63,893 bases of DNA from Rhodococcus sp. IITR03 (GTDB taxonomy: Bacteria > Actinomycetota > Actinomycetes > Mycobacteriales > Mycobacteriaceae): assembly GCA_001017865.1 (NCBI GenBank), contig LATQ01000001.1:26463-90355 (forward strand). The letters are read 5' to 3'. The notes beneath the pieces are model-generated. The model worked only from the letters and a program-made list of their open reading frames with translations. It was not told the DNA's origin and ran no database searches. The translations under genes and the position numbers were made by a program. Each line of letters begins with the position of its first letter. Within the stretch, counting starts at the first letter, position 1. Below, piece after piece: positions 18,404 to 28,849 of this stretch.

Positions 18404-19193
18404 ATGACCTCGATAGATACAGCAGGGACCGACGGTTCGATCCTCGACCTGTTCCGACTCGACGGGTCTGTCGCAGTCGTCACCGGGGCCGGTAGCGGCC
18501 TGGGCGCAGGATTCGCCCGGGCGCTCGCGGAAGCCGGCGCGGACGTCGTGATCGCCGCCCGCCGCCGCGAGAACCTCGAAGCCGTCGCGTCCACCGTCGA
18601 AGCCTCGGTCGCCGCTGCCTCGTCGCCCCCACCGACGTGACGGATCCCGAGCAGTGCAACGCTCTCGTCGAAGCGACGGTGGACGAGTTCGGGCGGGTGG
18701 ACATTCTCGTCAACAACGCCGGGGTGACACACGCGGCTCCGGCGACGCGGGAGCGTCCCGAAGATTTCCGCAACGTTCTCGACGTGAACCTGCTCGGCGC
18801 ATACTGGGTGGCACAAGCGTGCGGTCGCGTCATGAAACCCGGATCGAGCATCGTCAACGTCGCCAGCATGCTCGGGCTGGTCAAATCCGTTATGCCGCAG
18901 GCGCCTACGCGGCCAGCAAGGCCGGTCTCATCGGATTGACCCGCGATCTGTCGCACCAGTGGGCGCAGCGAAAAGGAATCCGCGTCAACGCGATCGCGCC
19001 GGGCTTCGTCGAGACCGACATGATTTCCGAGATGTCGTCGGATACGCTCGCGGAGTTCCTGCGTGGCAGTTCGCTCGGACGCACCGCCACCCAGCGCGAA
19101 ATCGATGCTGCCGTCGTCTTCCTCGCCGGCCGAGGGTCGAGTTACATCACCGGATCGACACTGGCGGTCGACGGCGGCACCTCCGGGCACTGA
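18404..19193 (+). CDS. Short-chain dehydrogenase/reductase (frameshifted)
   Basis: Classical SDR of about 263 residues. The cofactor motif [20 protein letters not shown], the NNAG strand ([16 protein letters not shown]), the catalytic [17 protein letters not shown] and the C-terminal [16 protein letters not shown] are all present. Two frame changes (near 18620 and 18885) fit missing bases. ATG follows AGGAG. The serine/threonine region is [12 protein letters not shown]. Likely oxidises a hydroxyl intermediate. First gene of a unit with a hydrolase and a TetR. Confidence 0.85.
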
Positions 19194-19235
19194 TCTCCGA
19201 CCCGGACACGCCCCGACAACCGAGGACGACGAACC

Positions 19236-20098
19236 ATGACCATTTCCGGCCGGCGAACCGAATTACGCGGCGACGGCGTGCTGCTCGCAGCAGATCTGTG
19301 GGAACCCGCGCACGACCGCAAGGGCACCGTTCTACTGCTGCACGGCGGCGGGCAGACGAGACACTCCTGGCAGCGCACCGGGGCCAGGCTCGCGGAACAA
19401 GGCTGGCGCGCGTACACGATCGACGCCCGCGGCCACGGCGACAGTGAGTGGCCGGATGACGGGGACTACAGCTACGAGGCGAACGCGCGGGACATTCGCG
19501 CGGTCGTCGACGATCTGGCGAATCACCGATTCTCGCGGGAGCGTCGATGGGCGGAATGGCCTCGCTCGTCGCCCAGGGAGACGATCCGGGACTTGCACGG
19601 GCTCTCGTGCTCGTCGATATCACTCCCAAGTCCGAACCCGAAGGTCTGGCCAAGATTACGGCGTTCATGGAAGCCGGGCTGTCGGGATTCGACACTCTGC
19701 ACGACGCGCTCGACGCCGTCATCGCCTACAACCCGCACCGAACTCGGCCCCCGCGGATCGAGGGTCTGCGCAAGAACCTGAGGGAACGAGACGGTCGTTG
19801 GTACTGGCATTGGGACCCTCGGCTCCTCTCGCACCGAACCAACCTCCCGGAGAGTGCCGGCGAGCGCGAAGCACGTGCACGGGAAGCCGCACGCGCGGTC
19901 GGCGTTCCGACCCTTCTCATCCGCGGCTCCCAATCGGATGTGGTCAGTGACGAAGGCGCTCGCGACCTGCTCGAACTCATCCCCGGCGCGCGTCTCGTCG
20001 ATGTGAGCGGCGCCGGGCACATGGTGGGGGGCGACGACAACGACGTGCTGAGCCGAGGCCTGCTCGAGTTCTTGAATGAGGTTGCCCTAACCGTGTGA
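19236..20098 (+). CDS. Alpha/beta hydrolase (frameshifted)
   Basis: About 287 residues. Oxyanion motif [15 protein letters not shown], the strand [14 protein letters not shown], and the nucleophile elbow GASMGG (serine near residue 107). Acid and histidine come from [18 protein letters not shown] and [15 protein letters not shown]. One frame change near 19540 lies just before the elbow. It may hydrolyse an ester, lactone or ring-cleavage product; epoxide hydrolase is less likely because the nucleophile is serine. Confidence 0.82.
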
Positions 20099-20179
20099 CC
20101 GTCCTCGAGACCGGAACAGATACCATTCAGTTCGACCGATCGGACAGATGCGTCCGGCAGCCGTACCTACCGAAAGCGA

Positions 20180-20843
20180 ATGATGGCCCGACCGTCGAAG
20201 CCTCTCATCAGTCGCGCGTCCGCAGTGGCGGCGTCCATCGAGATCATCGACTCCGAGGGACTCGATGCATTCAGCCTGCCCCGGCTCGCGAAGCATCTCG
20301 GTGTCCGGGCACCGTCGCTCTACCACCACTTCGCCGACAAGTCGGAAATTCTCGAAGCGGTGGCGCGGCAGATCGCGGGTGCCGGCAATCTGCCGCGCCG
20401 TAAACCGGGGCCCGACTGGCCCGAGTACTTCGTGGCGTTGAGCCTGAACCTGCGACGATCGATTCTCAAGCACCGCAACGCCGCGCCGATCCTGCTTCAG
20501 TACCTACCGCGCGACCTGCTCATCGGAACATACGAGGACACTGCGCGGTTCCTCGACGACTCGGGTGTACCCGCGCACCTCCACGTGCAGATCCTCGACG
20601 GCATGGAACGGTTGACCCTGGGCGCTGTACTCACCGAGGCGATGCGCAAACCGAGCACGAAGAACACCATCTTCGAACGTCGATCCCGAGTCTCAGCCGC
20701 TGCTCGCGCATGCGCTTGCAGTGAACGAGAAGACCTCGCGCCAGTTGTTCGAGGAGATGATCCGGAGTTTCCTCCACGGAGTGGTGCGCAACACGTCCGT
20801 CGAGGTCGTCGAGCCCGCCCAGGCGACTGCGTCCGTTCGATAG
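20180..20843 (+). CDS. TetR-family regulator (TetR_C type, frameshifted)
   Basis: About 221 residues. AVAASIEIIDSEGLDAFSLP and LAKHLGVRAPSLYHHFADKS form the DNA-binding domain, close to the TetR/TetR_C class. The C-terminal part runs through a frame change near 20680 and ends VVEPAQATASVR before TAG at 20841. It is the third gene of the SDR/hydrolase unit and is followed by a strong terminator. A candidate local regulator. Confidence 0.8.
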
Positions 20844-20866
20844 CCTTTCCGGTCGATACGACCGGT

Positions 20867-20893
20867 GACGCCCCCGCCGATGGCGGGGGCGTC
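20867..20893 (+). terminator. Rho-independent terminator
   Basis: GACGCCCCCGCC, three-base loop, GGCGGGGGCGTC, followed by GCTGTTTT. Perfect 12-bp stem between the convergent TetR and aldehyde dehydrogenase genes. Confidence 0.85.
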
Positions 20894-20921
20894 GCTGTTT
20901 TGCGCTACCGGTGACTCGACG

Positions 20922-22410
20922 TCACGGAACCGGCATGTGGACGGTCTTCACCTCGAAGAACTCCTCGAGTCCCTCGATGCCGCCTTCACGCCCCAGACCG
21001 GACTGCTTGTACCCACCGAACGGCAGGGTGAAGTCCATCGTGGCGCTGTTGACGCTGATGGTCCCGGTACGGATCCGGCGAGCGATCTCGAAGCCGTGGT
21101 CGATGTTTTCCGTGTACACCGCCCCGGAAAGTCCGTAGATCGAGTTGTTGGCGATCGCGATCGCGTCCTCTTCGTCTTCGTAGGTGATCACCGAGATGAC
21201 CGGGCCGAAGACCTCTTCCTGCGCGATACGCGAATCGGGTGCCACGTCGTCGATCAGAGTGGGAGCGACGAAGAAGCCCTTCTCCAGACCCTCCGGACGA
21301 CCACCGCCGACGACGACCTTCGCACCGTCCTCCTTCGCGATGTCGATGTAGCCGAGCACCCGGTCCTGCTGGCGCTTCGAGGTGAGCGGACCGAGGAAGT
21401 TGGTCGGCTCCCAGGGGTTTCCGACGGGAAGCGAACCGTACGCGGCCTTCAGTACCTCGACCACCTCGTCGTGGCGCTTGCGGGAGACGAGGACGCGGGT
21501 CAGCGCGATGCATGCCTGGCCGGACTGCATGCAGCCACCCATCGGGAGGCTCTGCACCACGTGTTCATGTCGGCGTCGTCGAGGATGATCGCCGCGGACT
21601 TGCCACCGAGCTCGAGCGAGACCCGCGCGATGCGCTCACTCGCCAACGCCATGATGCGGCGACCGGCGGCGGTACTGCCGGTGAAGGTCACGTGGTCCAC
21701 CTCGGGGTTGGTCACCAGCGTTTCCGACACCTCCCGATCGGCGCACAGCACGCTCACGACGCCTTCGGGGATACGTCCTTCCTCGACCAGCTCGGCGACG
21801 ACGTCGGCGAAGATCGACGGTGAGATCGGCGCTTCGGGAGCCGTCTTGAGCACGACGGAGCAACCGGCGGCGAGAGCCGGCGCGACCTTGAACGCCACCG
21901 TGCCGAGAGGCCCGTTCCACGGATGATGGCGGCGACGACGCCGGTGGGTTCCCGGAGGATCCGGGACACCCCTCCGTCCGCGCGGGGCCGTTCCTCGCTG
22001 GTCTCGAAGTTCCGTGCGACAGCCGCGACTGCGCGGAACAGACCACCGACCATCTGCTGGGTTGGGCGGCTGACGCTCACGGGCACCCCGACCTCGATCA
22101 CGCCGAGGGCGGTCAGTTCGTCCACCCTCTGTTCGAGGCGGTCCGCGATCGTGTCGAGCACGTCGGCGCGCTCGGCCATCGTGCGCGATGCCCACTGACC
22201 TTCGTCGAACGATTTGCGGGCTGCGGCAACAGCTCTCGCGACGTCTTCGGCAGTTGCTGCGCGTACGCGCGCAGCGGTCTCCTCGCTGAACGAGTCGACG
22301 ACCTCGATCCAGTCGTCACCGGTCGAGTCCACCCAGTGGCCCCCGATGAAGATCTGGTCGCGGTCGGCGATGGTCGGACGCGAATCAGCCGTGGTCTCGG
22401 TGGTCGTCAT
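20922..22410 (-). CDS. Aldehyde dehydrogenase (frameshifted)
   Basis: NAD(P)-dependent aldehyde dehydrogenase of about 496 residues. FIGGHWVDSTGDDWIEVVDS opens it. Next come HVTFTGSTAAGRRIM, the general base in SLELGGKSAAIILDDADM, the catalytic cysteine in QSGQACIALTRVLVS, and EEVFGPVISVITYEDEEDAI. One frame change (near 21920) is a CCC-to-CC loss in the expected AII-P-WN context; a second lies near 21560. It would oxidise an aldehyde made by the oxygenases. A decayed SDR precedes it in the same unit. Confidence 0.88.
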
Positions 22411-22427
22411 GTTCGGAGCTCCTTCGT

Positions 22428-22535
22428 TCAGCGGATGTTGTAGCCGGCGTCGACCGGGAAGGTGTTCAGGCCGATACTGGAGAGCCCGGCTGCGGAACTG
22501 GTGATGAAAGCGACCTCACCTTCGAGTCTCGCCAT
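22428..22535 (-). pseudogene. Internally deleted SDR remnant
   Basis: A 35-codon frame joins an SDR start (MARLEGEVAFITSSAAGLS, where TGxxxGxG would follow) directly to an SDR end (LNTFPVDAGYNIR). About 230 residues between are missing, including the catalytic YxxxK. The PVDAGYNIR ending is typical of mycofactocin-linked SDRs. It sits 18 bp upstream of the aldehyde dehydrogenase, so the unit probably began as an SDR/ALDH pair. Confidence 0.6.
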
Positions 22536-22649
22536 GTGAATGCCCCTATCGGGAGATGGTTTCCGATCACCTACCGCGCGTGTACCGGACGGGCGTCCAC
22601 GCGCTCGTGTGAACCACACCACAGACCGTAGCCACCTACAGCCATTAGG

Positions 22650-22690
22650 TCAACACCTGACGGGATTCGTTTTTCGTATCGCGTAGCGCC
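22650..22690 (-). promoter_or_regulatory. Putative promoter of the aldehyde dehydrogenase unit
   Basis: The minus strand reads GCGCTACGCGATACGAAAAA then CGAATC; the block resembles GCTATGCGATTTACAAAAAA then CGATTG near 30115-30140. A TTGACC (22648-22653) with TACGGT 17 bp on gives a plausible promoter about 125 bp before the SDR remnant. Confidence 0.35.
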
Positions 22691-23676
22691 TCAGAAGCTC
22701 GGTACGTCCGACCACTCACCGACCTGATAGCACGAATGCTCCTCTTCCTGCTCGAATCCCATCACGCGGCACATCCGGACGGCCCCGGCGTCACTCGGGT
22801 CGATGCGAAGGAGCGCGATCTGCGCCTTCGCCTCCCGAAGCGTCGCCAACGCGCCCGTCAGCAGCGCGGTCCCCAACCCCGCCTCCCGGGCCGACGCGGA
22901 GAGTACGAGTGCGCGAATCCATGCCGCCTTCAATTCGAGGTGCACGACCAGGGCCGGGTCGTACCACACGAATCCCACCGGTGAGCCCGAGGCGTCGGTC
23001 GCCACCAGCACCTCACCACTGCCCAACCGGACCTCGTCCACGAAACGTTCCCGCTGAGCCGGCACGAGCGAGGCCGATCCCAGCACCTGTTCGACGGCCT
23101 TCGACACCGCAGGATCGTCGAGCGGGCGCGCATCGGCGATCTCCGTTCCCACGGGCGGCTCGGCCCCGTCCAGCGGGCTCGAGAACGGGCCCGACAGGTG
23201 GCGGAAGAGGGTCCACTGCCGGCTCACGGCAGGAATCCCGAACCGGCGCGTGAGCCGCTCGGAGGCCGGTGGGTGCTGAACGCCCAGCACCGCAGCGCGG
23301 TCGCCCCGGTGCCTCCCCAACCGCCTTCCGCAGTCGTCTCCAGTCCCATCTCCTCGACGAGCACCGTCGCGATCCCGCGGGAGCGATACTTCGGATGCAC
23401 GACGAACTGGACCGTCCCCAAACCCTCGCGATCCACCTCGAGGTGCAGATACGCAACGACCACGAGCGGCGCATCGTCCCGCCCGCTCAGGTCGCGCCGC
23501 GCCTTGATCGGCAGATGGAGAACCCGCACGCCGTCGCGATCGACCGCGTCGACATCACCCGTACGAATCTTCGAGAACCCAGCCTCCTCGTCGTACTCCG
23601 CGGCGGCTTCGACGAGTGCGAGCACCTCGTCCCGATCGCCGGATTCCAATGTGGAACACCACTGATACGAGATCAT
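22691..23676 (-). CDS. Tandem-GNAT acetyltransferase, mycothiol-synthase-like (frameshifted)
   Basis: About 328 residues with two GNAT domains. The first has VQFVVHPKYRSRGIATVLVE (acetyl-CoA loop RSRGIA). The second has ALVLSASAREAGLGTALLTG and LLRIDPSDAGAVRMCRVMGF. The arrangement resembles MshD, but similarity to mycobacterial MshD is limited, so the acceptor is unknown. ATG at 23674-23676 follows AGGAG at 8 bp. One frame change near 23260. Divergent from the Rieske gene, with dyad site B between them. Confidence 0.7.
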
Positions 23677-23773
23677 TCTTCTGCTCCTAGTCTGCCGACG
23701 GCTTCCCGTAAATCTAATGCCCATCGGTATCGCGCCGCAATCGTCGATGCACCCTCGGAATCGACATCCGGGG

Positions 23774-23805
23774 TTTACACTTAAATCTACTTCAGTTAGA
23801 TTTAA
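23774..23805 (+). promoter_or_regulatory. Rieske-unit promoter with island dyad site B (best copy)
   Basis: TTTACA (23774-23779), exactly 17 bp, then TAGATT (23797-23802) make a good -35/-10 pair. The perfect dyad TTAAATCTA-N7-TAGATTTAA at 23781-23805 covers the spacer and the -10, the classic repressor position. This is the reference copy for the eight sites. Confidence 0.7.
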
Positions 23806-23837
23806 TGCAATCGATCCGAGCCAACCCGGAGGCAGCC

Positions 23838-25007
23838 ATGACAGAGGTCGGAATTCCCCGCGAGGAACGCATTCGCCGCGCCCTCGACCATCTGCGCAAC
23901 GACACCACCGACGAGTACGAACACGTCACGTGGTTCGAACCGGCCGAGTTCACCGATCCCGAACTCGCCAAGATCGAACGCGACCGCATCTTCGGCCGTG
24001 TGCCGTCCATCGCGATCCACGGCTCCGAGATTCCCCGCGCAGGCGACTTCGTCACCCTCCAACTGCCGCGCAACAACGTCATCGTCGTCCGCCAGCGTGA
24101 CGGAAACGTCAAGACCCTGGTCAACCACTGTCGTCACCGCGGTGCCATGGTCGAGAAGGAAGAGAAGGGCCGCAGCCGTCTCTTCTCCTGCCCGTACCAC
24201 CGCTGGTCCTACGACACCGACGGCACCCTGCGCACCATCACTCGTGAGAACACCTTCGGCGACGCCGACTGCGCCGAACGCAACCTCGTCCAGCTCCCGA
24301 CCGAGGAGCGCCACGGATTCGTGTGGATCGTCGACAATGCCGACGCCACGATCGACGTAGCCGACTGGCTCGGTCCCGAGATGGACGAGATCATGGGGTC
24401 CTACGGCCTCGACAAGATGGTCACCACGCGGATCAAGCGGTTCGACGAGCCCATCAACTGGAAGCTCATGCAGGATGCCTTCCTCGACGGCTACCACATC
24501 CAGTACGCGCACCCGAACACCGCGGCCAAGCACATCCACACCAACGTCATGGCGTTCGAGGACTTCGGCAATCACTGCCGATTCCTCAACCTCCGCAAGA
24601 CCATCGACCGCTGGATCGAAGAGGATCCGGGCGACCGCAGCCTCGCCGAACACGTGACCGAGAGCCACCTCGTCGGCCCCAACAGCACCTTGCTCAAGCA
24701 GCCCGACCACTTCCAGCTGCTCACGTTCCGACCCGACCGGAACGACCCGCAGCGCTGCCACATGGAGATCCGCCTCGTCGCGCCCGTGCTCGAGGAGAGC
24801 GGTCTGACCGAGGAGCGCTACAACCGCATCTGGGACAAGAACGTGGAGATCCTGGTGGCGGTCTTGCACAACGAGGACTTCCCCATTCTGCGCAACTCCC
24901 AGCAGGCGATGGCCAGCGCGAACGCCGGAAACATGCTCCTGGGTCAGAACGAGGTCGCCAACCAGGTGTTCCGTCGCTCGATCCAGTCGCTCCTCGCCGA
25001 GAACTGA
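23838..25007 (+). CDS. Rieske non-haem iron oxygenase, alpha subunit
   Basis: Intact, 389 residues. The Rieske [2Fe-2S] ligands are in CRHRGAM and CPYHRW (CxH...CxxH). The mononuclear iron site is DGYHIQYAHPNT (D-x2-H-x4-H). Family: aromatic-ring or alicyclic hydroxylating and demethylating oxygenases. The first ATG (23805) overlaps operator B; the ATG at 23838 with GGAGG at 23828-23832 is the better start. The likely electron donor is the reductase at 17332. An acyl-CoA dehydrogenase follows 53 bp downstream. Confidence 0.92.
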   Translation: MTEVGIPREERIRRALDHLRNDTTDEYEHVTWFEPAEFTDPELAKIERDRIFGRVPSIAIHGSEIPRAGDFVTLQLPRNNVIVVRQRDGNVKTLVNHCRHRGAMVEKEEKGRSRLFSCPYHRWSYDTDGTLRTITRENTFGDADCAERNLVQLPTEERHGFVWIVDNADATIDVADWLGPEMDEIMGSYGLDKMVTTRIKRFDEPINWKLMQDAFLDGYHIQYAHPNTAAKHIHTNVMAFEDFGNHCRFLNLRKTIDRWIEEDPGDRSLAEHVTESHLVGPNSTLLKQPDHFQLLTFRPDRNDPQRCHMEIRLVAPVLEESGLTEERYNRIWDKNVEILVAVLHNEDFPILRNSQQAMASANAGNMLLGQNEVANQVFRRSIQSLLAEN

Positions 25008-25023
25008 CCCCTCGACACCGTCA

Positions 25024-25047
25024 GGCGGGCGCCCACCGGCGCCCGCC
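25024..25047 (+). terminator. Intergenic hairpin between Rieske and acyl-CoA dehydrogenase genes
   Basis: GGCGGGCGCC, loop CACC, GGCGCCCGCC: a perfect 10-bp stem just before the ribosome-binding site of the next gene. It may attenuate readthrough or shield the mRNA 3' end, giving more oxygenase than dehydrogenase. Confidence 0.45.
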
Positions 25048-25060
25048 CAAGGAGGCTTAC

Positions 25061-26212
25061 ATGGAGAGCGATCTCTTCGAACCCGACCACGAACTCTTCC
25101 GCACATCGGTCCGCGGCTTCGTCGAGAAGCACGTCGTTCCGAACCTCGAGAAGTGGGACGTCGATCGGCTGATCGACCGCGAAACCTGGCTCGCAGCCGG
25201 AAAATTGGGCCTGCTCGGACTGAGCGTCCCGGAAGAGTTCGGGGGGCCCGGCGAATCCGACTACCGCTTCCGAGTCGCAATCCAGGCCGAGATCGCTCGT
25301 GTCGGCGCATCCGCGCTCCAGTCGGGGTTCTCCACGAACGACGACATCGTCCTCAACTACCTGCTCCGGCATGCCGACGACGACCAGAAGCGACGTTGGC
25401 TTCCGGGGTTCGTCACGGGTGAGACGATCGGGGCGATCGCGATGAGCGAGCCCGCCGCCGGCAGCGACCTGCGGGGTATCACGACCTCTGCTGTGCGCGA
25501 CGGAAATCACTGGGTGCTCAACGGATCCAAGACCTTCATCACCAGCGGCATCCTCGCGGACCTCGTCATCGTCTTCGCCAGGACGGACCCCGACGCCGGC
25601 TCCCGCGGCTTCTCCCTGTTCGTCGTCGAGGATGGAATGCCGGGATTCTCCCGTGGCCGCAAACTCGACAAGGTCGGTCTCCATGCCCAGGACACCGCCG
25701 AACTCTTCTTCGAGAACGTCCGGGTCCCCGAGGAGAATCTGCTCGGTGAACTCGGAATGGGCTTCGGCTATCTGATGCAGAGCCTGCCCCTGGAGCGGCT
25801 CGGTATCGGCATCGCTGCGCAGATGTCGGCCGAAGCGGTCATGGACTGGACCCTCGACTACGTCAAGGAACGCACCGCATTCGGGAAGCGCATCGGAGAG
25901 TTCCAGGGTCTCGGATTCACGCTCGCCGAACTGCAGACCGCGGTGGAAGTTTCCCGCACCTACATCGACCGGTGTGTGCGGGAGTACAACAAGGGCACAC
26001 TCACCGCAGTGGACGCGTCGAAGGCCAAGTTGTGGGCCACCGAACTCCAGGGGCGGGTGATCGACGCCGGCGTCCAGTTCCACGGAGGCTACGGCTACAT
26101 GATGGAGTATCCCGTCGCGAAGGCGTTCATCGACGCTCGCATCCAGCGGATCTACGGGGGCACCAACGAGATCATGAAGGAAATCATCCATCGCGACCTG
26201 TTGAAGTCCTGA
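25061..26212 (+). CDS. Acyl-CoA dehydrogenase, long-chain/isovaleryl-like
   Basis: Intact, 383 residues. FAD/substrate motifs IGAIAMSEPAAGSDLRG, WVLNGSKTFITSGILADLV, and YVKERTAFGKRIGEFQGLGF. The C-terminal loop reads RIYGGTNEIMKEII, without the YEGT glutamate found in FadE25. The glutamate in SLPLERLGIG is the likely base, as in isovaleryl- and long-chain acyl-CoA dehydrogenases. ATG 25061 follows AAGGAGG. Same unit as the Rieske oxygenase. Confidence 0.92.
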   Translation: MESDLFEPDHELFRTSVRGFVEKHVVPNLEKWDVDRLIDRETWLAAGKLGLLGLSVPEEFGGPGESDYRFRVAIQAEIARVGASALQSGFSTNDDIVLNYLLRHADDDQKRRWLPGFVTGETIGAIAMSEPAAGSDLRGITTSAVRDGNHWVLNGSKTFITSGILADLVIVFARTDPDAGSRGFSLFVVEDGMPGFSRGRKLDKVGLHAQDTAELFFENVRVPEENLLGELGMGFGYLMQSLPLERLGIGIAAQMSAEAVMDWTLDYVKERTAFGKRIGEFQGLGFTLAELQTAVEVSRTYIDRCVREYNKGTLTAVDASKAKLWATELQGRVIDAGVQFHGGYGYMMEYPVAKAFIDARIQRIYGGTNEIMKEIIHRDLLKS

Positions 26213-26222
26213 TCGTGCGATA

Positions 26223-26259
26223 CGGCGGAGGGGCCCGGGGAACCGGGACCCCTCCGCCG
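26223..26259. terminator. Bidirectional hairpin between acyl-CoA dehydrogenase and P450
   Basis: CGGCGGAGGGGCCCGG, GGAA loop, CCGGGACCCCTCCGCCG: about 16 bp with one bulge, between convergent genes. Confidence 0.8.
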
Positions 26260-26271
26260 TTCTGCCTTACC

Positions 26272-27500
26272 TCACGACTCGGGTGTGAAGGTCAGCGGCA
26301 GTCGCACACAGCCCCGCACGGAGGTGCCGTGCATAAGCGGAGGATCGTTCTCGACCAGGCATAATCGGGAATCCGCCGGTGAATTTCTTCCATGGCCGCT
26401 GTCAGTTCGATTCGTGCCAGATGCGATCCGAGGCACCGGTGCGGACCGGCACCGAAGGACAGGTGTCTGTTGGGCGCCCGATCGATCACGAACGCATCCG
26501 AGTTCTCGAACTCGGCCTCGTCGCGATTCGCGGAGCAGAGCAGCAACAACAATTGATCGTCCGCCTCGATGCGCACTCCACCGATCTCCACGTCCCGCGT
26601 CGCCCGCCGTCCCATACTCACCGCGGCTTCGATTCGCAGGATCTCCTCGACGGCGTCCGGGATCAGACCGGGGTCGTCGACGAGCGCCTGTCGTTGTGCC
26701 GGATTGTTCGCGAGATGCACCATCGCCCAGCCCAGAGATCCCTGTACGGTGTGCAATCCGGCGATCAGCAGCAGAAAGAACATGCGGCGAAGTTCGTCGT
26801 CGTCGAGGAGCCGCTCCACGCCGTCGACGTGGAGCGGTGTGTTCACGATCGTCGCTGTCACGCTGTCGGGGTCCTCACCACCGTTGCGCACACGATTCAC
26901 GAAATCTCCGAAATACGCGAACACGTTGTTCGCCGCTTCGGCCCTCGCACGTGCCGATTCCTCTTCGCTTGCACCGGGAATACCTTGGAGGGCGATATCG
27001 GTCCATTCCGAGAACTGCTCTGCGTCCTCGAGCGGCCAGCCCATCAAGCTCAGGAACACACGGGTGGGTAGGGCATGCGCGAATTCGGCCACGAACTCGG
27101 CCTCGCCCTTTCCGGCGAATCCGTCGATGAGTTCGTTGACGATCGCACGGATCTTCGGCTCGAGGTCCTTCATCCGAGCCGGACCGAAAAGCGGTTGGAG
27201 GGCTTGGCGGTACTGGGTGTGCTCGGGCGGATCGATCTCGACCGGGATGAACTTGCCCTGTCCTGCGTCGACGAGATTGTTCGGGTAACTGGAGAACGTC
27301 TCGGCGTCACGAAGGATTCGGAAGATCTCGTCGTAGCGAGTGACGATCCAGTGGCCACCGTAGTGCGGGGACCAGACGATCGGACCGCGCGCCCGGAGCT
27401 CGGCCGCCTTCTCCTGGAAGACGTCGACCGGAAAGGCCAGTGTCGGATCGTAGACGTCGAAATCGACGACCAGATCGGCGGGGATGTTGCTGACTGTCAT
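26272..27500 (-). CDS. Cytochrome P450, copy 1 (frameshifted near the end)
   Basis: Soluble bacterial P450 of about 409 residues. K-helix ExxR in EEILRIEAAVSMGRR; haem loop HLSFGAGPHRCLGSHLARIE with the cysteine near residue 357. The I-helix reads LLLIAGLHTVQGSLGW: the threonine is kept but the usual acidic residue is histidine. One frame change near 26365 is a CCC-to-CC loss (GCC-CTG-GTC expected); the true end is VRGCVRLPLTFTPES at 26272. It is 89 bp downstream of P450 copy 2; both probably use the ferredoxin at 28850. Confidence 0.9.
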
Positions 27501-27589
27501 GGCGAATACCCTTCGAAAGCCGACCGGCGCGCCGAGATTCACCTGACGGTGGCTCGACGCGCCGGTCGGGAACCCGGAGGAAGGTCCGA

Positions 27590-28812
27590 TCAGGAGGTCG
27601 GGGTGAACCTGATCGGCAGGCGGATACAGCCCCGCACCTGAGTGGCGTGCAGAATCGGCGGGTCGGACTCGACCAGTTCGTAGTCGGGGATCCGTCGGTG
27701 CAGTTCTTCCAAGGCGATCGACAACTCGAGCCGGGCGAGATGGGACCCCAGGCACCGGTGCGGTCCGGCACCGAAGGACAGGTGGCGATTGGGGGTGCGC
27801 GCAAGATCCAGGGAGTTCGGATCGTCGAACTCTTCGGAATCCCGGTTCGCGGAGCACAGCATCGCGATGATCTGGTCGCCCTCCTTGATCCGGACTCCCC
27901 CGAGTTCGACGTCGCGCGTGGCGCGCCGGCCCATGATCACCGCTGCTTCGATGCGAAGGATCTCCTCCACTGCACTCGGCAGTAGTCCCTCGTCCTCGAT
28001 GAGCGCTGCTCGCTGGTCGGGGCGATTGACCAGGTGGATGATCGCCCACGCGAGTGACCCCTGCACCGTGTGCAGACCTGCGATGAGCAGGAGGAAGAAC
28101 ATGCGGGCGAGTTCTTCGTCGGTCAGCAGGCGCTTGCCGTCCGGAAGTTCGATCTCGGTGTGGATGAGCGTCGAGGTGACGTCGTCGCCGGGGTTCGCCC
28201 GTCGCTCTCCGATGATCTTGTGGAAATACCCGAACATCTGCTGTGCGGCCTCGGCCCGCGCGTTCGCCGACTCTTCCTCGCTCGCACCGGGTTTGCCCAT
28301 CAGCGCGATGTCGGTGGCCTCGGTGAACATCGGTGCGTCCTCGAGCGGCCAGTCCATCAGTGCCAGGAACACTCGTGTCGGCAACTCGTGCGCGAATTCC
28401 GAGACGAACTCGGCCTCGCCCTTCCCGGCGAATCCGTCGATGAGTTCGTTGACCACCGAGCGGATGCGTTCCGTGAGCGCTTCATCCGATTCGGCGAGAA
28501 GAGCGGCTGAAGTGCCACGCGGTAGGCGGTGTGTTCAGGCGGATCGAGTTCGAGCGGCAGGAACTTGCCGTCTCCGGCATTGACGAGATTGTTCGGGTAG
28601 CTCGAGAAGGTCTCCGGGTCACGGAGAACTTCATGGACTTCCTTGTAGCGGGTGACGATCCAGTGGCCGCCGTACGCGGTGGAGTAGACCACCGGTCCCT
28701 TCGCCGCCAACTCGGCGACCTTTTCCTGGACGGTGTCCACCGGATGGGTCAGTGAAGGGTCGTAGATGTCGAAGTCGACGACGGGAGCCGAATGCTCCTC
28801 GGTGATAGTCAT
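27590..28812 (-). CDS. Cytochrome P450, copy 2 (frameshifted)
   Basis: About 407 residues, a close paralogue of copy 1. Haem loop HLSFGAGPHRCLGSHLARLE, ExxR in EEILRIEAAVIMGRR, and the same altered I-helix LLLIAGLHTVQGSLAW. A GG-to-G loss near 28490 (ATG-AAG-GCG-CTC expected) breaks the frame. ATG at 28810-28812. Order in the unit is SDR, ferredoxin, P450-2, P450-1. The pair probably acts on one substrate at different positions or at successive oxidation states. Confidence 0.9.
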
Positions 28813-28849
28813 GCCGTACACCCCGTTCGCAGAGGATTGTTTCGAAGGA

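Noticed and set aside
23802..25310. 502-residue open frame antisense to the Rieske gene
   Set aside because: It is a high-GC3 shadow: low complexity, rich in Arg/Val/Asp, no family motif, while the opposite strand has complete Rieske and iron ligands.
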